DNA of 64,000 bases from Ahrensia sp. GTDB lineage: Bacteria > Pseudomonadota > Alphaproteobacteria > Rhizobiales > Rhizobiaceae. The stretch is taken from contig PAKZ01000043.1 of assembly GCA_002706335.1 (NCBI GenBank), positions 1-64,000 on the forward strand, read 5' to 3'. Shown here one piece after another: positions 25,752 to 35,765 of the stretch. Below the pieces are notes generated by a model. That model did no database searches and was not told the origin of the DNA. It saw only the letters and a list, made by a program, of their open reading frames with translations. Numbering within the stretch: the first letter of the stretch is position 1; every line of letters begins with the position of its first letter. The translations under genes were made by a program, and so were the position numbers.

Positions 25752-26186
25752 ATGTTCGAACATATCATTGTTGCCACCGACGGGTCGGACCATGCCAAGG
25801 AAGCGGTGAAGGTCGCGTGCGATCTCGCAAAAAAATATGGATCGCGCCTGCATATCGTGCACACGCCGCAGGCCGTCGGAGACACGCTCATCGTCGGCTA
25901 CACGGCCGTTCCGGTGCCGCCGACCAAGGAAGAGATCGAGAAGTCGGGCCGCGAGGTCATCGGCGCAACGGAATCCGTTGTACGCGAATGCGGCGTCACG
26001 GACTTTACCAGCCAGATGGTCAGCGGCGACCCCGCCCATGCCATCGTGGAGGAGGCCAAGGCCCACAAATCCGACCTGATCGTGATGGGCCGGCGCGGAC
26101 TCGGTTCGCTGACCGGTCTTCTCGTCGGCTCGACCACGACCAAGGTTGCCCAGCTTGCTCCCTGCGCGGTGCTGACGGTCAAGTGA
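25752..26186 (+). CDS. Universal stress protein, UspA family
   Basis: A 144-residue cytoplasmic protein with the UspA fold. It begins MFEHIIVATDGSDHA and ends with the ATP-binding signature GRRGLGSLTGLLVGSTT (G-2x-G-9x-G-S/T). AGGAGGA lies just upstream of the ATG. Proteins of this size usually act as dimers under stress or low oxygen. The last 8 bp overlap the convergent small membrane protein. Confidence 0.92.
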   Translation: MFEHIIVATDGSDHAKEAVKVACDLAKKYGSRLHIVHTPQAVGDTLIVGYTAVPVPPTKEEIEKSGREVIGATESVVRECGVTDFTSQMVSGDPAHAIVEEAKAHKSDLIVMGRRGLGSLTGLLVGSTTTKVAQLAPCAVLTVK

Positions 26187-26490
26187 CCGCAAGCCGCTCC
26201 CGGCGAAACAGCAACGGACGGACCAGCCTGAACATCAGCACCGCAATCGCCTGGATGGCCGCATAGCCGCCTATCCAGGCAAAAAGCGAAAGCTGATGTT
26301 CGGCGCCGGCGATGCCGGACATCACTCCGCCAACGACAAGCGCGCAGGCGATACCCACGGCCAGCGCCATCGCTGCATAGTCATTGCTGAAAACCCACCA
26401 ATCGGGGTGCCTCTCGGCATAGGCGCCGAGCACGAGCGCCACGAAGAGCACGACCGCGCTGGCGATCGCGCCGTCGAAGAAGACGAACAT
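26179..26490 (-). CDS. Small integral membrane protein, three helices
   Basis: A 103-residue hydrophobic protein with three predicted membrane helices (about 8-25, 38-60 and 70-88) and a basic C-terminal tail. GGAGG precedes the ATG. No family is recognised. It converges on the universal stress gene and overlaps its 3' end by 8 bp. Confidence 0.65.
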   Translation of the reverse strand: MFVFFDGAIASAVVLFVALVLGAYAERHPDWWVFSNDYAAMALAVGIACALVVGGVMSGIAGAEHQLSLFAWIGGYAAIQAIAVLMFRLVRPLLFRRERLAVT

Positions 26491-26752
26491 CGAAAAAAAC
26501 CTCCAAGCCTTGAACCGCGAAGACCCTTCGCGGTGCCGGACGGTGGCTTTCTGGTTGGCGGAGCCGGGCAGGCTGTGCGGACCTTGGGGGAGGCCAGCTT
26601 TTCGGACGCGTTCGGGCCGGGGTGTCGCCCGACCCGCTTATTATACATCCGGCCCCGATCGGTCGGCAATCGGGATTTTTCACGTCCGCACACGCTGCCG
26701 GAAGGTTGGACGCGAGCGCTTCCGAACCCATATCGGGGCAAAGGAGACCACC

Positions 26753-28138
26753 ATGACCGAGACGATGCGAACCGAAACCGACACGATGGGCGAGGTCAAG
26801 GTGCCGGCCGACCGGTACTGGGGAGCGCAGACCGGCCGGTCGCTGATCAACTTCCCGATCGGGACGGAGAAGATGCCGGTGCCGCTGGTTCGCGCGCTCG
26901 GCGTCGTCAAGAAGGCGGCGGCGCTGGCCAACCGCGATCTCGGCAATCTCGATGACAGGCTCGCCGCAGCCATCGCGGAGGCGGCGGGCGAGGTGATCGA
27001 CGGCAGGCTGGACGACAATTTCCCTCTCGCCGTTTGGCAGACGGGCTCGGGCACCCAGTCCAACATGAACGCCAACGAGGTGATCGCAAACCGCGCGATC
27101 GAGCTTCTCGGCGGCGAGATCGGCTCCAAGACGCCGGTCCATCCGAACGACCATGTCAATCGCGGCCAGTCCTCCAACGACACCTTTCCGACGGCCATGC
27201 ATATCGCCGCCGCTGTCGAGGCGAATGAGCGGCTGATACCGGCCTTGCGCCACATGATCGCGGCGCTGGAGGACAAGGAAAAGGAATTCTCCGACATCGT
27301 GAAGATCGGCCGCACCCATACACAGGATGCGACGCCGCTGACGCTCGGTCAGGAGTTTTCCGGCTACCGCGCCGCGCTCGAACTGGGGCTTGCGCGCATC
27401 GAAAATGTGCTCGGCGACGTTTACGCGCTCGCCCAGGGCGGCACGGCCGTCGGCACCGGCCTGAACGCGCCGGACGGCTTCGCGGAAGGCTTCGCCGGCA
27501 AGGTCGCGGAACTGACCGGCCTGCCGTTCCGGACGGCGGACAACAAGTTCGAGGCGCTGGCGAGCCACGGCGCGCTGGTCCAGCTCCATGGCAGCCTTGC
27601 GGCGCTGGCCGGCGATCTGTTCAAGATCGCCAACGATATCCGCTTTCTCGGCTCGGGCCCGCGGTCCGGTCTCGGCGAACTGATCCTGCCCGAAAACGAG
27701 CCGGGCTCCTCGATCATGCCGGGCAAGGTCAATCCGACACAGGCCGAGGCGCTGACCATGGTCGCCACGCGCGTCATGGGCAACCAGACCACCGTGAACG
27801 TCGCCGCATCCCAGGGCCAGTTCGAGCTGAACGTCTTCAAGCCTGTCATCGCCGATGCGGTGCTGCAATCGCTGCGAATCCTGGCGGACGCGACCGTCTC
27901 GTTCACCGATCGCTGTCTTGCCGGCATCGAGGCGAACCGCGACCGCATCGCCGATCTCGTCAGCCGTTCGCTGATGCTCGTCCCCGCGCTGGCGCCGTCG
28001 ATCGGCTATGACAATGCCGCGGCGATCGCCAAGGCGGCGCACAAGAAAGGCACGACACTGCGCGAGGAAGCGATCGCCAGCGGCCATGTCACGGCCGAGG
28101 AATTCGACCGGATCGTGCGTCCGGAGAATATGGTTTGA
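26753..28138 (+). CDS. fumC: Class II fumarate hydratase
   Basis: A 461-residue homotetrameric enzyme interconverting fumarate and malate in the TCA cycle; it is iron-independent. Signatures are [38 protein letters not shown] and the mobile-loop motif [13 protein letters not shown]. Length is normal. AAGGAGACC before the ATG fixes the start. The 260 bp upstream (26491-26752) hold no other gene. Confidence 0.97.
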   Translation: MTETMRTETDTMGEVKVPADRYWGAQTGRSLINFPIGTEKMPVPLVRALGVVKKAAALANRDLGNLDDRLAAAIAEAAGEVIDGRLDDNFPLAVWQTGSGTQSNMNANEVIANRAIELLGGEIGSKTPVHPNDHVNRGQSSNDTFPTAMHIAAAVEANERLIPALRHMIAALEDKEKEFSDIVKIGRTHTQDATPLTLGQEFSGYRAALELGLARIENVLGDVYALAQGGTAVGTGLNAPDGFAEGFAGKVAELTGLPFRTADNKFEALASHGALVQLHGSLAALAGDLFKIANDIRFLGSGPRSGLGELILPENEPGSSIMPGKVNPTQAEALTMVATRVMGNQTTVNVAASQGQFELNVFKPVIADAVLQSLRILADATVSFTDRCLAGIEANRDRIADLVSRSLMLVPALAPSIGYDNAAAIAKAAHKKGTTLREEAIASGHVTAEEFDRIVRPENMV

Positions 28139-28257
28139 TGAACGAGGAGAGGTGGGTCGTTCTCTATCGGTGAACGCATTGTCGTCGGCCGGACGGATTG
28201 CTGCGCCGCATCGAATGCGTATTTTCCGGGGCATCCACCAACCCGAGGTCAATGACA

Positions 28258-28662
28258 ATGTCGAATTCCATCATCCTTCTCGTGGCGCGCATCCTGCTCG
28301 CTTTCATCTTCATTCTGTCCGGCGTCCAGAAGTTCTTCGGAATTGAGGGCACCGCCGGCTACATCGCGTCGGTCGGCCTGCCCTTCGCTACCCTGCTGGC
28401 TGTCGGCGCGGCCATCGTCGAAACCTTCGGCGGTCTCGCCATCCTGGTCGGCTTCCGCACCCGTGAAGCAGCCTGGGTGCTCGCCGCTTTCACGCTGGTC
28501 GCCGGCTTCCTGTTCCACTTCCAGCCCGCCGACCAGATGCAGATGATCTCCTTCATGAAGAATCTCGCGATCACCGGCGGTTTCCTCGCCCTCGCCCAGA
28601 TCGGCGCTGGTGCCTTCTCGCTGGACGCCCGCCGCGGCGCGGCGCAGCCGGCGCTCGCCTGA
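28258..28662 (+). CDS. DoxX family membrane protein
   Basis: A 134-residue protein with four membrane helices. It begins SIILLVARILLAFIFILSGV with QKFFG, the typical DoxX N-terminal pattern. The later ETFGGLAILVGFRTR loop is also characteristic. DoxX-type proteins are associated with quinone or redox chemistry at the membrane; the exact role here is unknown. The second ATG (28258) gives the better spacing to GAGG. Confidence 0.85.
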   Translation: MSNSIILLVARILLAFIFILSGVQKFFGIEGTAGYIASVGLPFATLLAVGAAIVETFGGLAILVGFRTREAAWVLAAFTLVAGFLFHFQPADQMQMISFMKNLAITGGFLALAQIGAGAFSLDARRGAAQPALA

Positions 28663-28841
28663 CAACAAAGCAATTTTCGAGGATGCGCGGCGCGGGGTCA
28701 TATCCCGCGCCGCTTTCATTTTGCGAGCCATGCAGCAGGCGCATGCCTACCCTGCGCCACATGCAGCATTACCTATTTGTAACGGGACACGCCTTCGGCA
28801 GGGGATTAGCGTTTATGAGCAATTTCAGAAGGTTAACTCTC

Positions 28842-29360
28842 ATGCGAACGACTCTGCTCCGCTACGCCACGCCGCTGATTACCGGCCTCTTTCTTGTCTC
28901 CCTTGTCTCCGGCATCGCTCTCTTCTTTCATGTTGGCTCCGCCTATTTCCACTCGATGCATGAATGGCTTTCGATGGTCCTCATCGCGCCTTTCATCCTG
29001 CATATCTGGAAGAACTGGCGGGCGTTTCTGAACTACTTCAAGCGGTCCGCCATGCCGATCGCGCTCGTCGCGTCGCTGGCCGGCGGGGTCGCCTTTGCCT
29101 GGCCGGTGTTGAACGCGCCCGCCGGCGCTCCCGGCGGCCGGCCCGAATTCGCGCTGCTAAGGGCGGTGCAGTCGGCGCCGATCAGCCATGTCGCGCCTCT
29201 GTTCGGCACGAATGAGGACGACTTTGCCGAGGGATTGCGGGCGAGAGGCTTCACGGTGGTCTCGACCGACGACACGCTCAACGGCATCGCGAAGGCGTCC
29301 GGCAAATCGTCGGGCGACATCGCCGCGGCGCTGGTCGACTACAAATCCGTCGCGCAGTGA
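28842..29360 (+). CDS. DUF4405-like membrane protein
   Basis: About 172 residues. The first half has three membrane helices with two His residues in membrane-adjacent positions (SMHEWLS and LHIWKNW), a pattern of cytochrome b561-like DUF4405 proteins. The C-terminal half is soluble and ends in a small helical domain (residues 110-172) with ARGFTVVSTDDTLNGIAKASG, like the usual DUF4405-linked extension. The start may be 28842 or 28815. A strong terminator follows. Confidence 0.75.
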   Translation: MRTTLLRYATPLITGLFLVSLVSGIALFFHVGSAYFHSMHEWLSMVLIAPFILHIWKNWRAFLNYFKRSAMPIALVASLAGGVAFAWPVLNAPAGAPGGRPEFALLRAVQSAPISHVAPLFGTNEDDFAEGLRARGFTVVSTDDTLNGIAKASGKSSGDIAAALVDYKSVAQ

Positions 29361-29460
29361 TCCGTTCCGCCTCTTGTCTCGTAAGGGAAAGACCGAGGAG
29401 CAATCGCCCCCTGTTTGCGCCTCTGTATCGAGGCGGCCTCCCCGAACGGCCGTCCCTGAT

Positions 29461-29498
29461 AACCGCGCTGCTGACCCTCTCGCAGCGCGGTTTTCTTT
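29461..29498 (+). terminator. Terminator between the DUF4405 gene and hisG
   Basis: AACCGCGCTGC (29461-29471) pairs perfectly with GCAGCGCGGTT (29482-29492), followed by TTCTTTT on the plus strand. It ends the plus-strand unit right before the convergent hisG stop. Confidence 0.85.
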
Positions 29499-30200
29499 TC
29501 AGGCTCCAAGTGCGGCCGCGAGCGCCGCGACCGTTTCACCGCGATCCGCGCCGCCGGGCGCCGGTTTCGGCGCGAACAGGCAGGCTTGCGACTGCAGGAT
29601 CACGCCGTCCTTGAGAACTTTCAGATGGTTGGCGCGTAGCGTAGAGCCGGTCGAAGTGATGTCGACGATGACGTCGGCCTGGCCGGCCGCCGGTGCACCC
29701 TCGGTCGCGCCGAGGCTCTCGATGATCCGATAGAGCTGGATGCCGTGGGTCTGCGAGAAATGCTGCTGAGTCAGCCGCCAGTATTTTGTCGCGATGCGCA
29801 GCCGCCGCCCGTGGCGGTGGCGGAAATCGGCAGCGACAAGGCCGAGATCGGCCATGGTCTCGACATCGACCCACGGCTCCGGCACCGCGACGACGACGTC
29901 GGCATGGCCGAATCCGAGCTGCGCAAGCCGGGTCACCCGGTTCTCGCTGTCCGGAAGGCCCTCGCGCACCAGATCCTCGCCGGTGATGCCGAGATCGATC
30001 GAGCCCTTGCCGAGTTCGCGGGCGATCTCCGAGGCCGACAGGAAGGCGACCTCGACCTGGGGATGGCTGGCGACGGCGGCGCGGTAGGTGCGCGCATCCT
30101 GCGGCGGCTGGACGGCATAGCCGGCGGCCTCCATCCGCTTCAGCGCTTCTTCCTTGAGGCGGCCCTTCGAGGGCACGGCGATGGTGATCGTCTCGCTCAT
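29499..30200 (-). CDS. hisG: ATP phosphoribosyltransferase catalytic subunit, short form
   Basis: The 233-residue enzyme starts histidine biosynthesis by joining ATP and PRPP. It is the short HisG form lacking the C-terminal regulatory domain, and so needs HisZ. Signatures are IAVPSKGRL at the N-terminus, [10 protein letters not shown], and [13 protein letters not shown], which binds the PRPP phosphates. Its ATG overlaps the hisZ stop (ATGA), so the two subunits are made together. Confidence 0.95.
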   Translation of the reverse strand: MSETITIAVPSKGRLKEEALKRMEAAGYAVQPPQDARTYRAAVASHPQVEVAFLSASEIARELGKGSIDLGITGEDLVREGLPDSENRVTRLAQLGFGHADVVVAVPEPWVDVETMADLGLVAADFRHRHGRRLRIATKYWRLTQQHFSQTHGIQLYRIIESLGATEGAPAAGQADVIVDITSTGSTLRANHLKVLKDGVILQSQACLFAPKPAPGGADRGETVAALAAALGA

Positions 30201-31318
30201 GACGCGCCTCCCGTCAGCGCGCCTATGCGGTCGAGCCAGACCGAGAAGCCGACGCCTGGCATGGCGGTCTTCGCGCCGAGCATGGTCAGGAGGCGGTCGT
30301 ATCGGCCGCCGCCGACGAGGACGAGCCCGTCGGGCAGGGTGATCTCGTAGACCAGCGCGGTGTAGTAATCGAGCGCGCGGCCGAAGGCGGCATCGTAGAA
30401 AACGGCGGCGGTGTCGACGCCGGCCCGGTCCATCTCGGACTCCCGTTCAGCGAAATCGGCAATTGCCCCGGACAGATCGAGCCTGTTCGCGTCAGCGAAA
30501 TCGGATAGCGCGCCTGCCGCCGCGTTGAGCGGAGCGCGGATGGCGAGAAAATCGCGCAGTGTCGCGAGCGCCGCCGCGTCCGGCGCGATCTCGGCGGCGT
30601 CGAAACGCGCGATCAGCCGGTCGGCGATTTCGCCCGCGTCGCGGCCGCCGGAGTTTTCAAGCCCCGCGATTCGCAGCCGCATGGTCAGCGCATTGACGAG
30701 CGCGGAACGGTCGCGCGCCTCGCAGGGTTCGAGAATGTCGGCCGGGACCTCCGGCGGGGCGGAGGGATGGGCGAGCGCCTCAAGAGCCGAATCGAGCGTG
30801 CCGCGATCGCCGAAGGCATGGCTGAGCCGCACGGCCCAGCCCCGGGGCAGACCGAGCCCGGTGATCACGGCGTTGAACACGGCCTGGTCGCCGAGCGTCG
30901 TGACGGTCTTGGCGGTCACGTCGAGTGCCTTCAGTAAGGCCAGCGCATCGGCCAGTGAGCGCGCATCCGCCGCCGCGCCGTCCGTGTCGCCGATATCCTC
31001 GATGCCGGCCTGCAGGAACTCATTGCCGCCGACGCGGCGCTGCCTGAACGCCGTGCCGACATAGCCGTAGCGGCGCTGTCCGGTCTCGGCGCTCTCAAGG
31101 TGGTGCAGGCAGACGGGAATGGTGAATTCAGGGCGCAGGCACAGCGTCTCGCCGGTCTCGCTTTCTGACAGGAAGATGCGCCGCCGAAGCTCTTCGCCGG
31201 CCGTATCGAGAAAGGGATCCGCCGGCTGCAAGACGGGCACGTCGAGCCGCTCCGCGCCCAATTGGGCGAGGATGGTCTCGATATCGGCGCGCGCCGAAAA
31301 GGAGCGAAGGGCGTTCAT
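30197..31318 (-). CDS. hisZ: ATP phosphoribosyltransferase regulatory subunit
   Basis: A 373-residue paralogue of histidyl-tRNA synthetase without tRNA function. It forms the hetero-octamer with short HisG and gives histidine feedback. It keeps the class II synthetase core ([13 protein letters not shown] and [13 protein letters not shown]) and the motif-3-like segment [14 protein letters not shown]. It lies between hisS and hisG on the same strand, the usual arrangement in this order. Confidence 0.93.
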   Translation of the reverse strand: MNALRSFSARADIETILAQLGAERLDVPVLQPADPFLDTAGEELRRRIFLSESETGETLCLRPEFTIPVCLHHLESAETGQRRYGYVGTAFRQRRVGGNEFLQAGIEDIGDTDGAAADARSLADALALLKALDVTAKTVTTLGDQAVFNAVITGLGLPRGWAVRLSHAFGDRGTLDSALEALAHPSAPPEVPADILEPCEARDRSALVNALTMRLRIAGLENSGGRDAGEIADRLIARFDAAEIAPDAAALATLRDFLAIRAPLNAAAGALSDFADANRLDLSGAIADFAERESEMDRAGVDTAAVFYDAAFGRALDYYTALVYEITLPDGLVLVGGGRYDRLLTMLGAKTAMPGVGFSVWLDRIGALTGGAS

Positions 31319-31340
31319 GAGAATGATGTCCCTCGTGGCT

Positions 31341-31392
31341 GAAGCCCCCCCTCTGTCCGCTTAGCGGACATCTCCCCCGCAAGGGGGGAGAG
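31341..31392 (+). repeat. About 50-bp inverted repeat, left arm
   Basis: It contains the hairpin TGTCCGCTTAGCGGACA (31354-31370) and CCCCC/GGGGG arms. The sequence CTCTGTC through GACATCTCCCCC matches the reverse complement of 31458-31507. Both copies lie in the 206-bp hisS-hisZ spacer. It looks like a rhizobial intergenic palindromic element. Confidence 0.75.
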
Positions 31393-31457
31393 TTGGCGTA
31401 AGTTTGACCGCTTGTGCTCGATCTTCGCCATTTGTGGAAAAAGAACCTGGCGCTCCA

Positions 31458-31507
31458 TTCTCCCTCGTAGCGGGGGAGATGTCGCGAAGCGACAGAGGGC
31501 GGAAGCG
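31458..31507 (-). repeat. About 50-bp inverted repeat, right arm
   Basis: On the minus strand it reads CCCTCTGTCGCTTCGCGACA followed by TCTCCCCCGCTACGAGGGAG, with its own internal hairpin. It faces the left arm 65 bp away. The hisS stop lies 17 bp beyond it, so a hisS-hisZ message would carry both hairpins. Confidence 0.75.
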
Positions 31508-31524
31508 ATGAAGACCGTCATCGT

Positions 31525-33075
31525 CTATTGCCCGTCCAGCGCGCGGTCCTCGGCCTGGCTGGCGAGGAGTTTCAGGATTTCGGGGACGATCTCGGTTTCG
31601 GCGATCTCGAACTGGCCGGGGCGGGCTTCGCGGTATTCCTCGTTGGAGGCGATGGCCTCGGCCTGTTTGCGGCCCTCGATCATGTCCTTGATCTGGACCT
31701 TGCCGGCGGCGCGCTCATCCGAACCCTGAATGATGGCGATGGGGCTGCCGCGCCGGTCGGCATATTTGAGCTGGTTGCCGAACTTCTTCCAGTTGCCCTG
31801 ATACATCTCGGCGCGGATGCCGGCCGCGCGGAGCGATTGCACTATCTGCTGGTACTTGCCGAGCGCTTCCGTGTCGCCGTCCATAACGGTGACGAGGACC
31901 GGCGCGACGACGGCGTCCTGGCCAAGCTTGCCGAGATTCTTCAAGGCCGTCATCAGGCGCGACACGCCGATGGAAAAGCCGGTCGCCGGCACGTCCTGCC
32001 CGGTGAAGCGCTTGACCAGCCCGTCATACCGCCCGCCGCCGCCGACCGAGCCGAATTGCACCGTCTCGCCCTTCTCGTTGGTCACGTCGAAGAGGAGTTC
32101 GGCCTCGTAGACCGGGCCGGTGTAGTATTCGAGGCCGCGGATGACGGAGGGGTCGAAGAGAATTCGATCCTGATCATACCCAGCAGCGCGGACCAAATTT
32201 CGGATTGCACTGAGTTCGTGGACGCCGTCGAGCGAAACGCTGTGGCCTTCGAGTTCTTCTTCGAGATTCTGCAGAGTGAGCCCGTCAGACAGTTCGCTTT
32301 TGGGGCCGCTTGTCGGGTCATTCCAGCCGGCGGCACTCATAATAAGATCGATCTGATCATCACTCAGACCGGCACCTTTGGTGTGATCCCCGCTCTCGTC
32401 GGTACGCCCCTTGACGCTCAACAACTGGCCGACGCCGTCGACGCCAAACTTGTCATATTTATCTAAGGACCGAAGAACGGCGAGTTTCTGCGCTCCGTCA
32501 TCATCGGTCCGGATTTTTGCCGCCAGCAAGATCGCATCCAGCACCTTCCGGTTGTTCACCCGGATCACGTAGTCCCCGCGCTTGATGCCCAGCGCTTCCA
32601 TCGTGTCCGCCATCATCATGCACATTTCGGCGTCGGCCTGGACGCCCGGCGCGCCGACCGTGTCGGCGTCGAACTGCATGAACTGGCGGAAGCGTCCCGG
32701 TCCGGGCTTCTCGTTGCGGAAGACCCAACCGGCGCGATAAGTGCGGTAGGGAAGCTGGATCGTGTTGACGTTCTCGGCGACGTGGCGCGCCAGCGGCGCG
32801 GTCAGGTCGTAGCGCAGGCTCATCCACTGTTCGTCATCGTCCTGCACGGAGAACACGCCCTCGTTGGGGCGGTCCTGGTCGGGCAGAAATTTACCGAGGC
32901 AGTCGGTATATTCGAAGATGGGCGTTTCGACCGGATCGAAGCCGTAGCGCTCGTAAACGGATTTGATATTCGCGACCATCTCGTCGGTGGCGCGGATATC
33001 TGCGGGGGACCGGTCAACGAAGCCGCGCGGCAGGCGCGCCTTCAGCTTCTGCGGTTTTTTCTTTTTCTCGGACAT
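31525..33075 (-). CDS. hisS: Histidyl-tRNA synthetase
   Basis: The 516-residue class II synthetase charges tRNA-His. Motif 2 is visible in [20 protein letters not shown], the His-A loop in [15 protein letters not shown], and motif 3 in [14 protein letters not shown]. The start at 33075 (MSEKKKK) gives the lysine-rich N-terminus typical of this order; the longer frame upstream is unlikely. A roughly 320-bp internal segment (about 32160-32480) has visibly different codon choice and lower GC than the rest of the gene, although the frame is intact. Confidence 0.95.
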   Translation of the reverse strand: MSEKKKKPQKLKARLPRGFVDRSPADIRATDEMVANIKSVYERYGFDPVETPIFEYTDCLGKFLPDQDRPNEGVFSVQDDDEQWMSLRYDLTAPLARHVAENVNTIQLPYRTYRAGWVFRNEKPGPGRFRQFMQFDADTVGAPGVQADAEMCMMMADTMEALGIKRGDYVIRVNNRKVLDAILLAAKIRTDDDGAQKLAVLRSLDKYDKFGVDGVGQLLSVKGRTDESGDHTKGAGLSDDQIDLIMSAAGWNDPTSGPKSELSDGLTLQNLEEELEGHSVSLDGVHELSAIRNLVRAAGYDQDRILFDPSVIRGLEYYTGPVYEAELLFDVTNEKGETVQFGSVGGGGRYDGLVKRFTGQDVPATGFSIGVSRLMTALKNLGKLGQDAVVAPVLVTVMDGDTEALGKYQQIVQSLRAAGIRAEMYQGNWKKFGNQLKYADRRGSPIAIIQGSDERAAGKVQIKDMIEGRKQAEAIASNEEYREARPGQFEIAETEIVPEILKLLASQAEDRALDGQ

Positions 33076-33256
33076 GAAAGGGCCTGTCGGGCGGGGAGGA
33101 GCGGTTTGGCGGCTCTCTACCGCACCGACCTTTCTGCTGCAAGCAATGGGCACTCTCGCGGCGCATGACACCACTCACCGGCATGTGATTGGCGCGCCTG
33201 TGACGGTGGGGCTATGTCTTCGCGGCCGGCATGTGCCGGTGACCGGAACTCCCCTC

Positions 33257-33649
33257 ATGCACAACACCGCGAAATTCCTCGCGGCGGCGATGATCGCCGC
33301 CGCGCTGCCCCATGCCGCCTTCGCCCAGCAGGACACGGCTGTCGATCATTCCGCCATGGGCCATGCCATGCCGGCGGCGCCGAAGGGCGATCAGGGCCCG
33401 TCCTCCATGGCGTTCGCCGAGGCGAATGCCGCGATGCACGCTGACATGGATATCGAGTTTAGCGGCAATGCCGACATCGATTTCGCGCGCGGCATGATCG
33501 CCCATCACGAGGGTGCCATCGCCATGGCCGAAGTCGTTCTGGAATATGGCAGCGTTCCCGAGTTGCGGGCGCTTGCCGAGGAGATCATCGCGGCGCAGGG
33601 GCCGGAGATTGAGCAAATGCGGGCCTGGCTGGAGAAGAACGCCAGATAG
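33257..33649 (+). CDS. Secreted DUF305-like (CopM-type) protein
   Basis: A 130-residue protein with a signal peptide ([18 protein letters not shown], cut after AFA). The mature part is rich in His and Met ([10 protein letters not shown]) and has the DUF305 core [20 protein letters not shown] with paired His residues. Such ferritin-like periplasmic proteins bind copper or other metals. It is a single gene starting 181 bp from the divergent hisS start. The ribosome binding site is weak. Confidence 0.85.
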   Translation: MHNTAKFLAAAMIAAALPHAAFAQQDTAVDHSAMGHAMPAAPKGDQGPSSMAFAEANAAMHADMDIEFSGNADIDFARGMIAHHEGAIAMAEVVLEYGSVPELRALAEEIIAAQGPEIEQMRAWLEKNAR

Positions 33650-33722
33650 CCGCGACACGTAAAGGCGGTTTCAGGCGGCTTTCGCCGGCGGCCGCCGAGA
33701 GGGACCGCCGGCGAGACCGGGC

Positions 33723-34331
33723 TTACTTCGCGGCCCGGCAGATCACCGGGACGGAATAGGCGACCAGCGACGATCCGGTCTCGCTGCTTCCGCCGTGCCT
33801 GCCGTTACGGTTGTGCACCTTGCTGTCGGCGGACGCTTCGAAGCGGATTTTTGCCTTCGCAGTCACCTTCCATTCCTTCTTCAGAACAGCATCCTTGCGC
33901 ATGCCCTTCTTCATCTGGGCCTTCATGTTGCTCTCGCAGGCCGCGCCCGGCGACGTGAACCAACGTGTGTCGTTGAGCTTGATCGGAAGCGCGACGGACT
34001 TTTTATAGACGCCCCAGCCGTCGGTTCTGCCGGAGGAGTGTTGGAAGACGCGGTCCTCCGGACCGACGAGAGTTCCGTGAGTCGAACCGGCCGTGGCCAG
34101 AAAGACCGCGTTTGCGCCCTTCGCCTTGGCGAACAGCCGCAGCAGATAGGTGTGCGACGAGTTCTCGTAAGTCGTGTAGCCGTTCGAATTGGCGCGCAGG
34201 ATGGCAGGCTTCAGGTCGATGCCCTCGGCAACCATGTGAACCTTTTCGAGTTTCGAGCCGGCCTGGGCGGTGGACGCGATGGCGACGATCGCCGCGGCGA
34301 CCGTCAGGCGTATTGAAGTTGCATGTTTCAT
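33723..34331 (-). CDS. Secreted hypothetical protein, 202 aa
   Basis: It has a clear Sec signal peptide (LTVAAAIVAIASTAQA) and a mature part of about 178 residues. This is rich in Lys, Ser, Thr and small residues, contains two Cys (ACESN and VICRAAK) that could form a disulfide, and has a basic stretch in the middle (KAQMKKGMRKDAVLKKEWK). No family is recognised. AGGA precedes the ATG. Its neighbours are other small periplasmic proteins (DUF305, BA14K), so an envelope role is likely but unspecified. Confidence 0.7.
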   Translation of the reverse strand: MKHATSIRLTVAAAIVAIASTAQAGSKLEKVHMVAEGIDLKPAILRANSNGYTTYENSSHTYLLRLFAKAKGANAVFLATAGSTHGTLVGPEDRVFQHSSGRTDGWGVYKKSVALPIKLNDTRWFTSPGAACESNMKAQMKKGMRKDAVLKKEWKVTAKAKIRFEASADSKVHNRNGRHGGSSETGSSLVAYSVPVICRAAK

Positions 34332-34589
34332 TTTTCTTTTTCCTGAGATGGTGAGTCCGCAAACGGTGCGGACTTCGGTTGGCGGCTATCTGGGGAAAAA
34401 CGCGAAACAAGCCTGTGCTGTCGGGCACAGGGGAAACTTTTCTATTTCAGACCAAGCGTTTGGCGCGGCGCGGGCAGGTAGGGCGTCTTGACCTCCGGCA
34501 GCCGGTAGCGCCTCGCCATGTCAACGATGACGCTCGCTTACGCGCCGGGCGGCGACGACTGCGACGCCGAGAAGCTCGACAACGCATGA
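34332..34589. other. Non-coding spacer, no gene seen
   Basis: The region between the secreted protein's start and the terminator at 34590 contains promoter-like AT-rich sequence near 34335-34450. A short frame of 23 codons at about 34519-34590 has no ribosome binding site or recognisable product, so I do not call a gene. Confidence 0.4.
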
Positions 34590-34628
34590 AAAGGCCGCCC
34601 GACGACTTTCCATCGTCGGGCGGCCTTT
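34590..34628 (-). terminator. Terminator of the BA14K genes
   Basis: A 16-bp perfect stem (AAAGGCCGCCCGACGA, 34590-34605, with 34613-34628) and a 7-nt loop, with TTTT following on the minus strand. It lies 31 bp past the stop of the downstream BA14K gene. Confidence 0.85.
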
Positions 34629-34658
34629 ATGAAGCGGGCCATCAGGCTGGCCAGCGGC

Positions 34659-35102
34659 TTATCGCATATAAGGCGAAATGCACGGTTTCCGTGGTCCGTG
34701 ATAGGGCTGCCAGGAGTTGTCGCGCTTACGATAGCTCTTGTAGCGGTCGTCGCACCAGCGATAATGGGCCGGCGTGAGCTGGATCGTGCGGCCCTGCCTG
34801 ATCTCGGGTGCGATCAGCAGGCCGAGCGCGAAGGCAGCCGCCGGGAACCAGTAGCCGTTGTGATAGCGATAGCCGGGCCGCTTGTGCCGGTAGCCGCGCT
34901 TGCCGTTGTAGTAGTAATGCCCGCCACGCTTGTGAAAACCGCGGCGGTGGTCGCGATAGTGATGGCGATGGTCCACCTGGACAAGAAGGTTGCCGGTCTC
35001 GGCGGCGGGCTGTGCCGGCATCGGCGCTGCCGCGGTGCTCGCGACGGCGCCGAGGCTTACACTCGCGCTCAGCAGCGCGGATCCAAGAAACTTGGCGAAC
35101 AT
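34659..35102 (-). CDS. BA14K-family secreted protein, copy 1
   Basis: A 147-residue protein with a signal peptide (residues 1-26). Its middle is Tyr-, His-, Arg- and Gly-rich (HRRGFHKRGGHYYYNGKRG). One hydrophobic helix follows (FPAAAFALGLLIAP). It ends with the BA14K signature HYRWCDDRYKSYRKRDNSW and a conserved final CISPYMR. The Brucella 14-kDa antigen family has lectin-like activity and affects surface carbohydrate. It is a tandem paralogue of the next gene. Confidence 0.9.
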   Translation of the reverse strand: MFAKFLGSALLSASVSLGAVASTAAAPMPAQPAAETGNLLVQVDHRHHYRDHRRGFHKRGGHYYYNGKRGYRHKRPGYRYHNGYWFPAAAFALGLLIAPEIRQGRTIQLTPAHYRWCDDRYKSYRKRDNSWQPYHGPRKPCISPYMR

Positions 35103-35189
35103 GGTCGTGCTCCTTTCGAGGGGGCAATGGCCCCGTTTCTGTCCCTCGAAAGGTTAACGTCCCAGCGGATGGGCGGTTCCGGCCTGACT

Positions 35190-35630
35190 CTAGCGCACCC
35201 GCCTGAGATAGGGCGAGATGCACTGTTTGCGCGGCTCGTAATAGGGCTTGAACGAGTTGTCCCAGCGGCGATAGCTGCGATAACGGTGCTCGCACCAGCG
35301 GTAGTGATGCTCTGTCAACTGGAAGGTCGGCTCGTAACTGCGCCTGTAGCTCGGCCCGGGCACGATGATGACGCCGTAGGAAAAAGCGCTGTGGGGGAAC
35401 CAGTAGCCGCCATGGTAGCGGTAGCCGTGCCGCCGGTGCTTGAAGCCCCGGTATCCGTTCCAGTGCGGTTTGCCGTGACGCCAGTAAACGCCGCCATGCA
35501 CCGGCGTGGCGAACGTCTTAGGCGGATCGGCGGCGAGCGGCGCCGTCGGCAGCGCCTGCACAGGTTGCGGCAAAGCCGCGACTGCGGCCAGCGACAGCAT
35601 GCAGGCCGTCAGGATCGATGTCGGTTTCAT
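35190..35630 (-). CDS. BA14K-family secreted protein, copy 2
   Basis: A 146-residue paralogue of the neighbouring protein with the same plan: signal peptide ending VQA, Tyr/His/Arg-rich middle (FKHRRHGYRYHGGYW), hydrophobic patch and C-terminal HYRWCEHRYRSYRRWDNSF followed by CISPYLR. The two Cys of the signature are conserved in both copies and could form a disulfide. The 87-bp gap to copy 1 contains a further promoter-like or RBS stretch. Confidence 0.9.
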   Translation of the reverse strand: MKPTSILTACMLSLAAVAALPQPVQALPTAPLAADPPKTFATPVHGGVYWRHGKPHWNGYRGFKHRRHGYRYHGGYWFPHSAFSYGVIIVPGPSYRRSYEPTFQLTEHHYRWCEHRYRSYRRWDNSFKPYYEPRKQCISPYLRRVR

Positions 35631-35765
35631 GCGGGTTCTCCCGAACGAATGTCAGTCCCTTCGCGAGCAGTATAGGCGCGCCGGCGCTGTCGGCAAAATC
35701 ACATCTGCGCCGCGATTTCGCGCCATGCGTGGTAAAGTGACTTCAGGGGAGGCGAGCGAGTCGGC

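Noticed and set aside
26381-28258. 625-residue minus-strand frame
   Set aside because: Antisense to fumC, which has unmistakable signatures.
34519-34590. 23-codon frame before the BA14K terminator
   Set aside because: No ribosome binding site and no recognisable product; could be chance.
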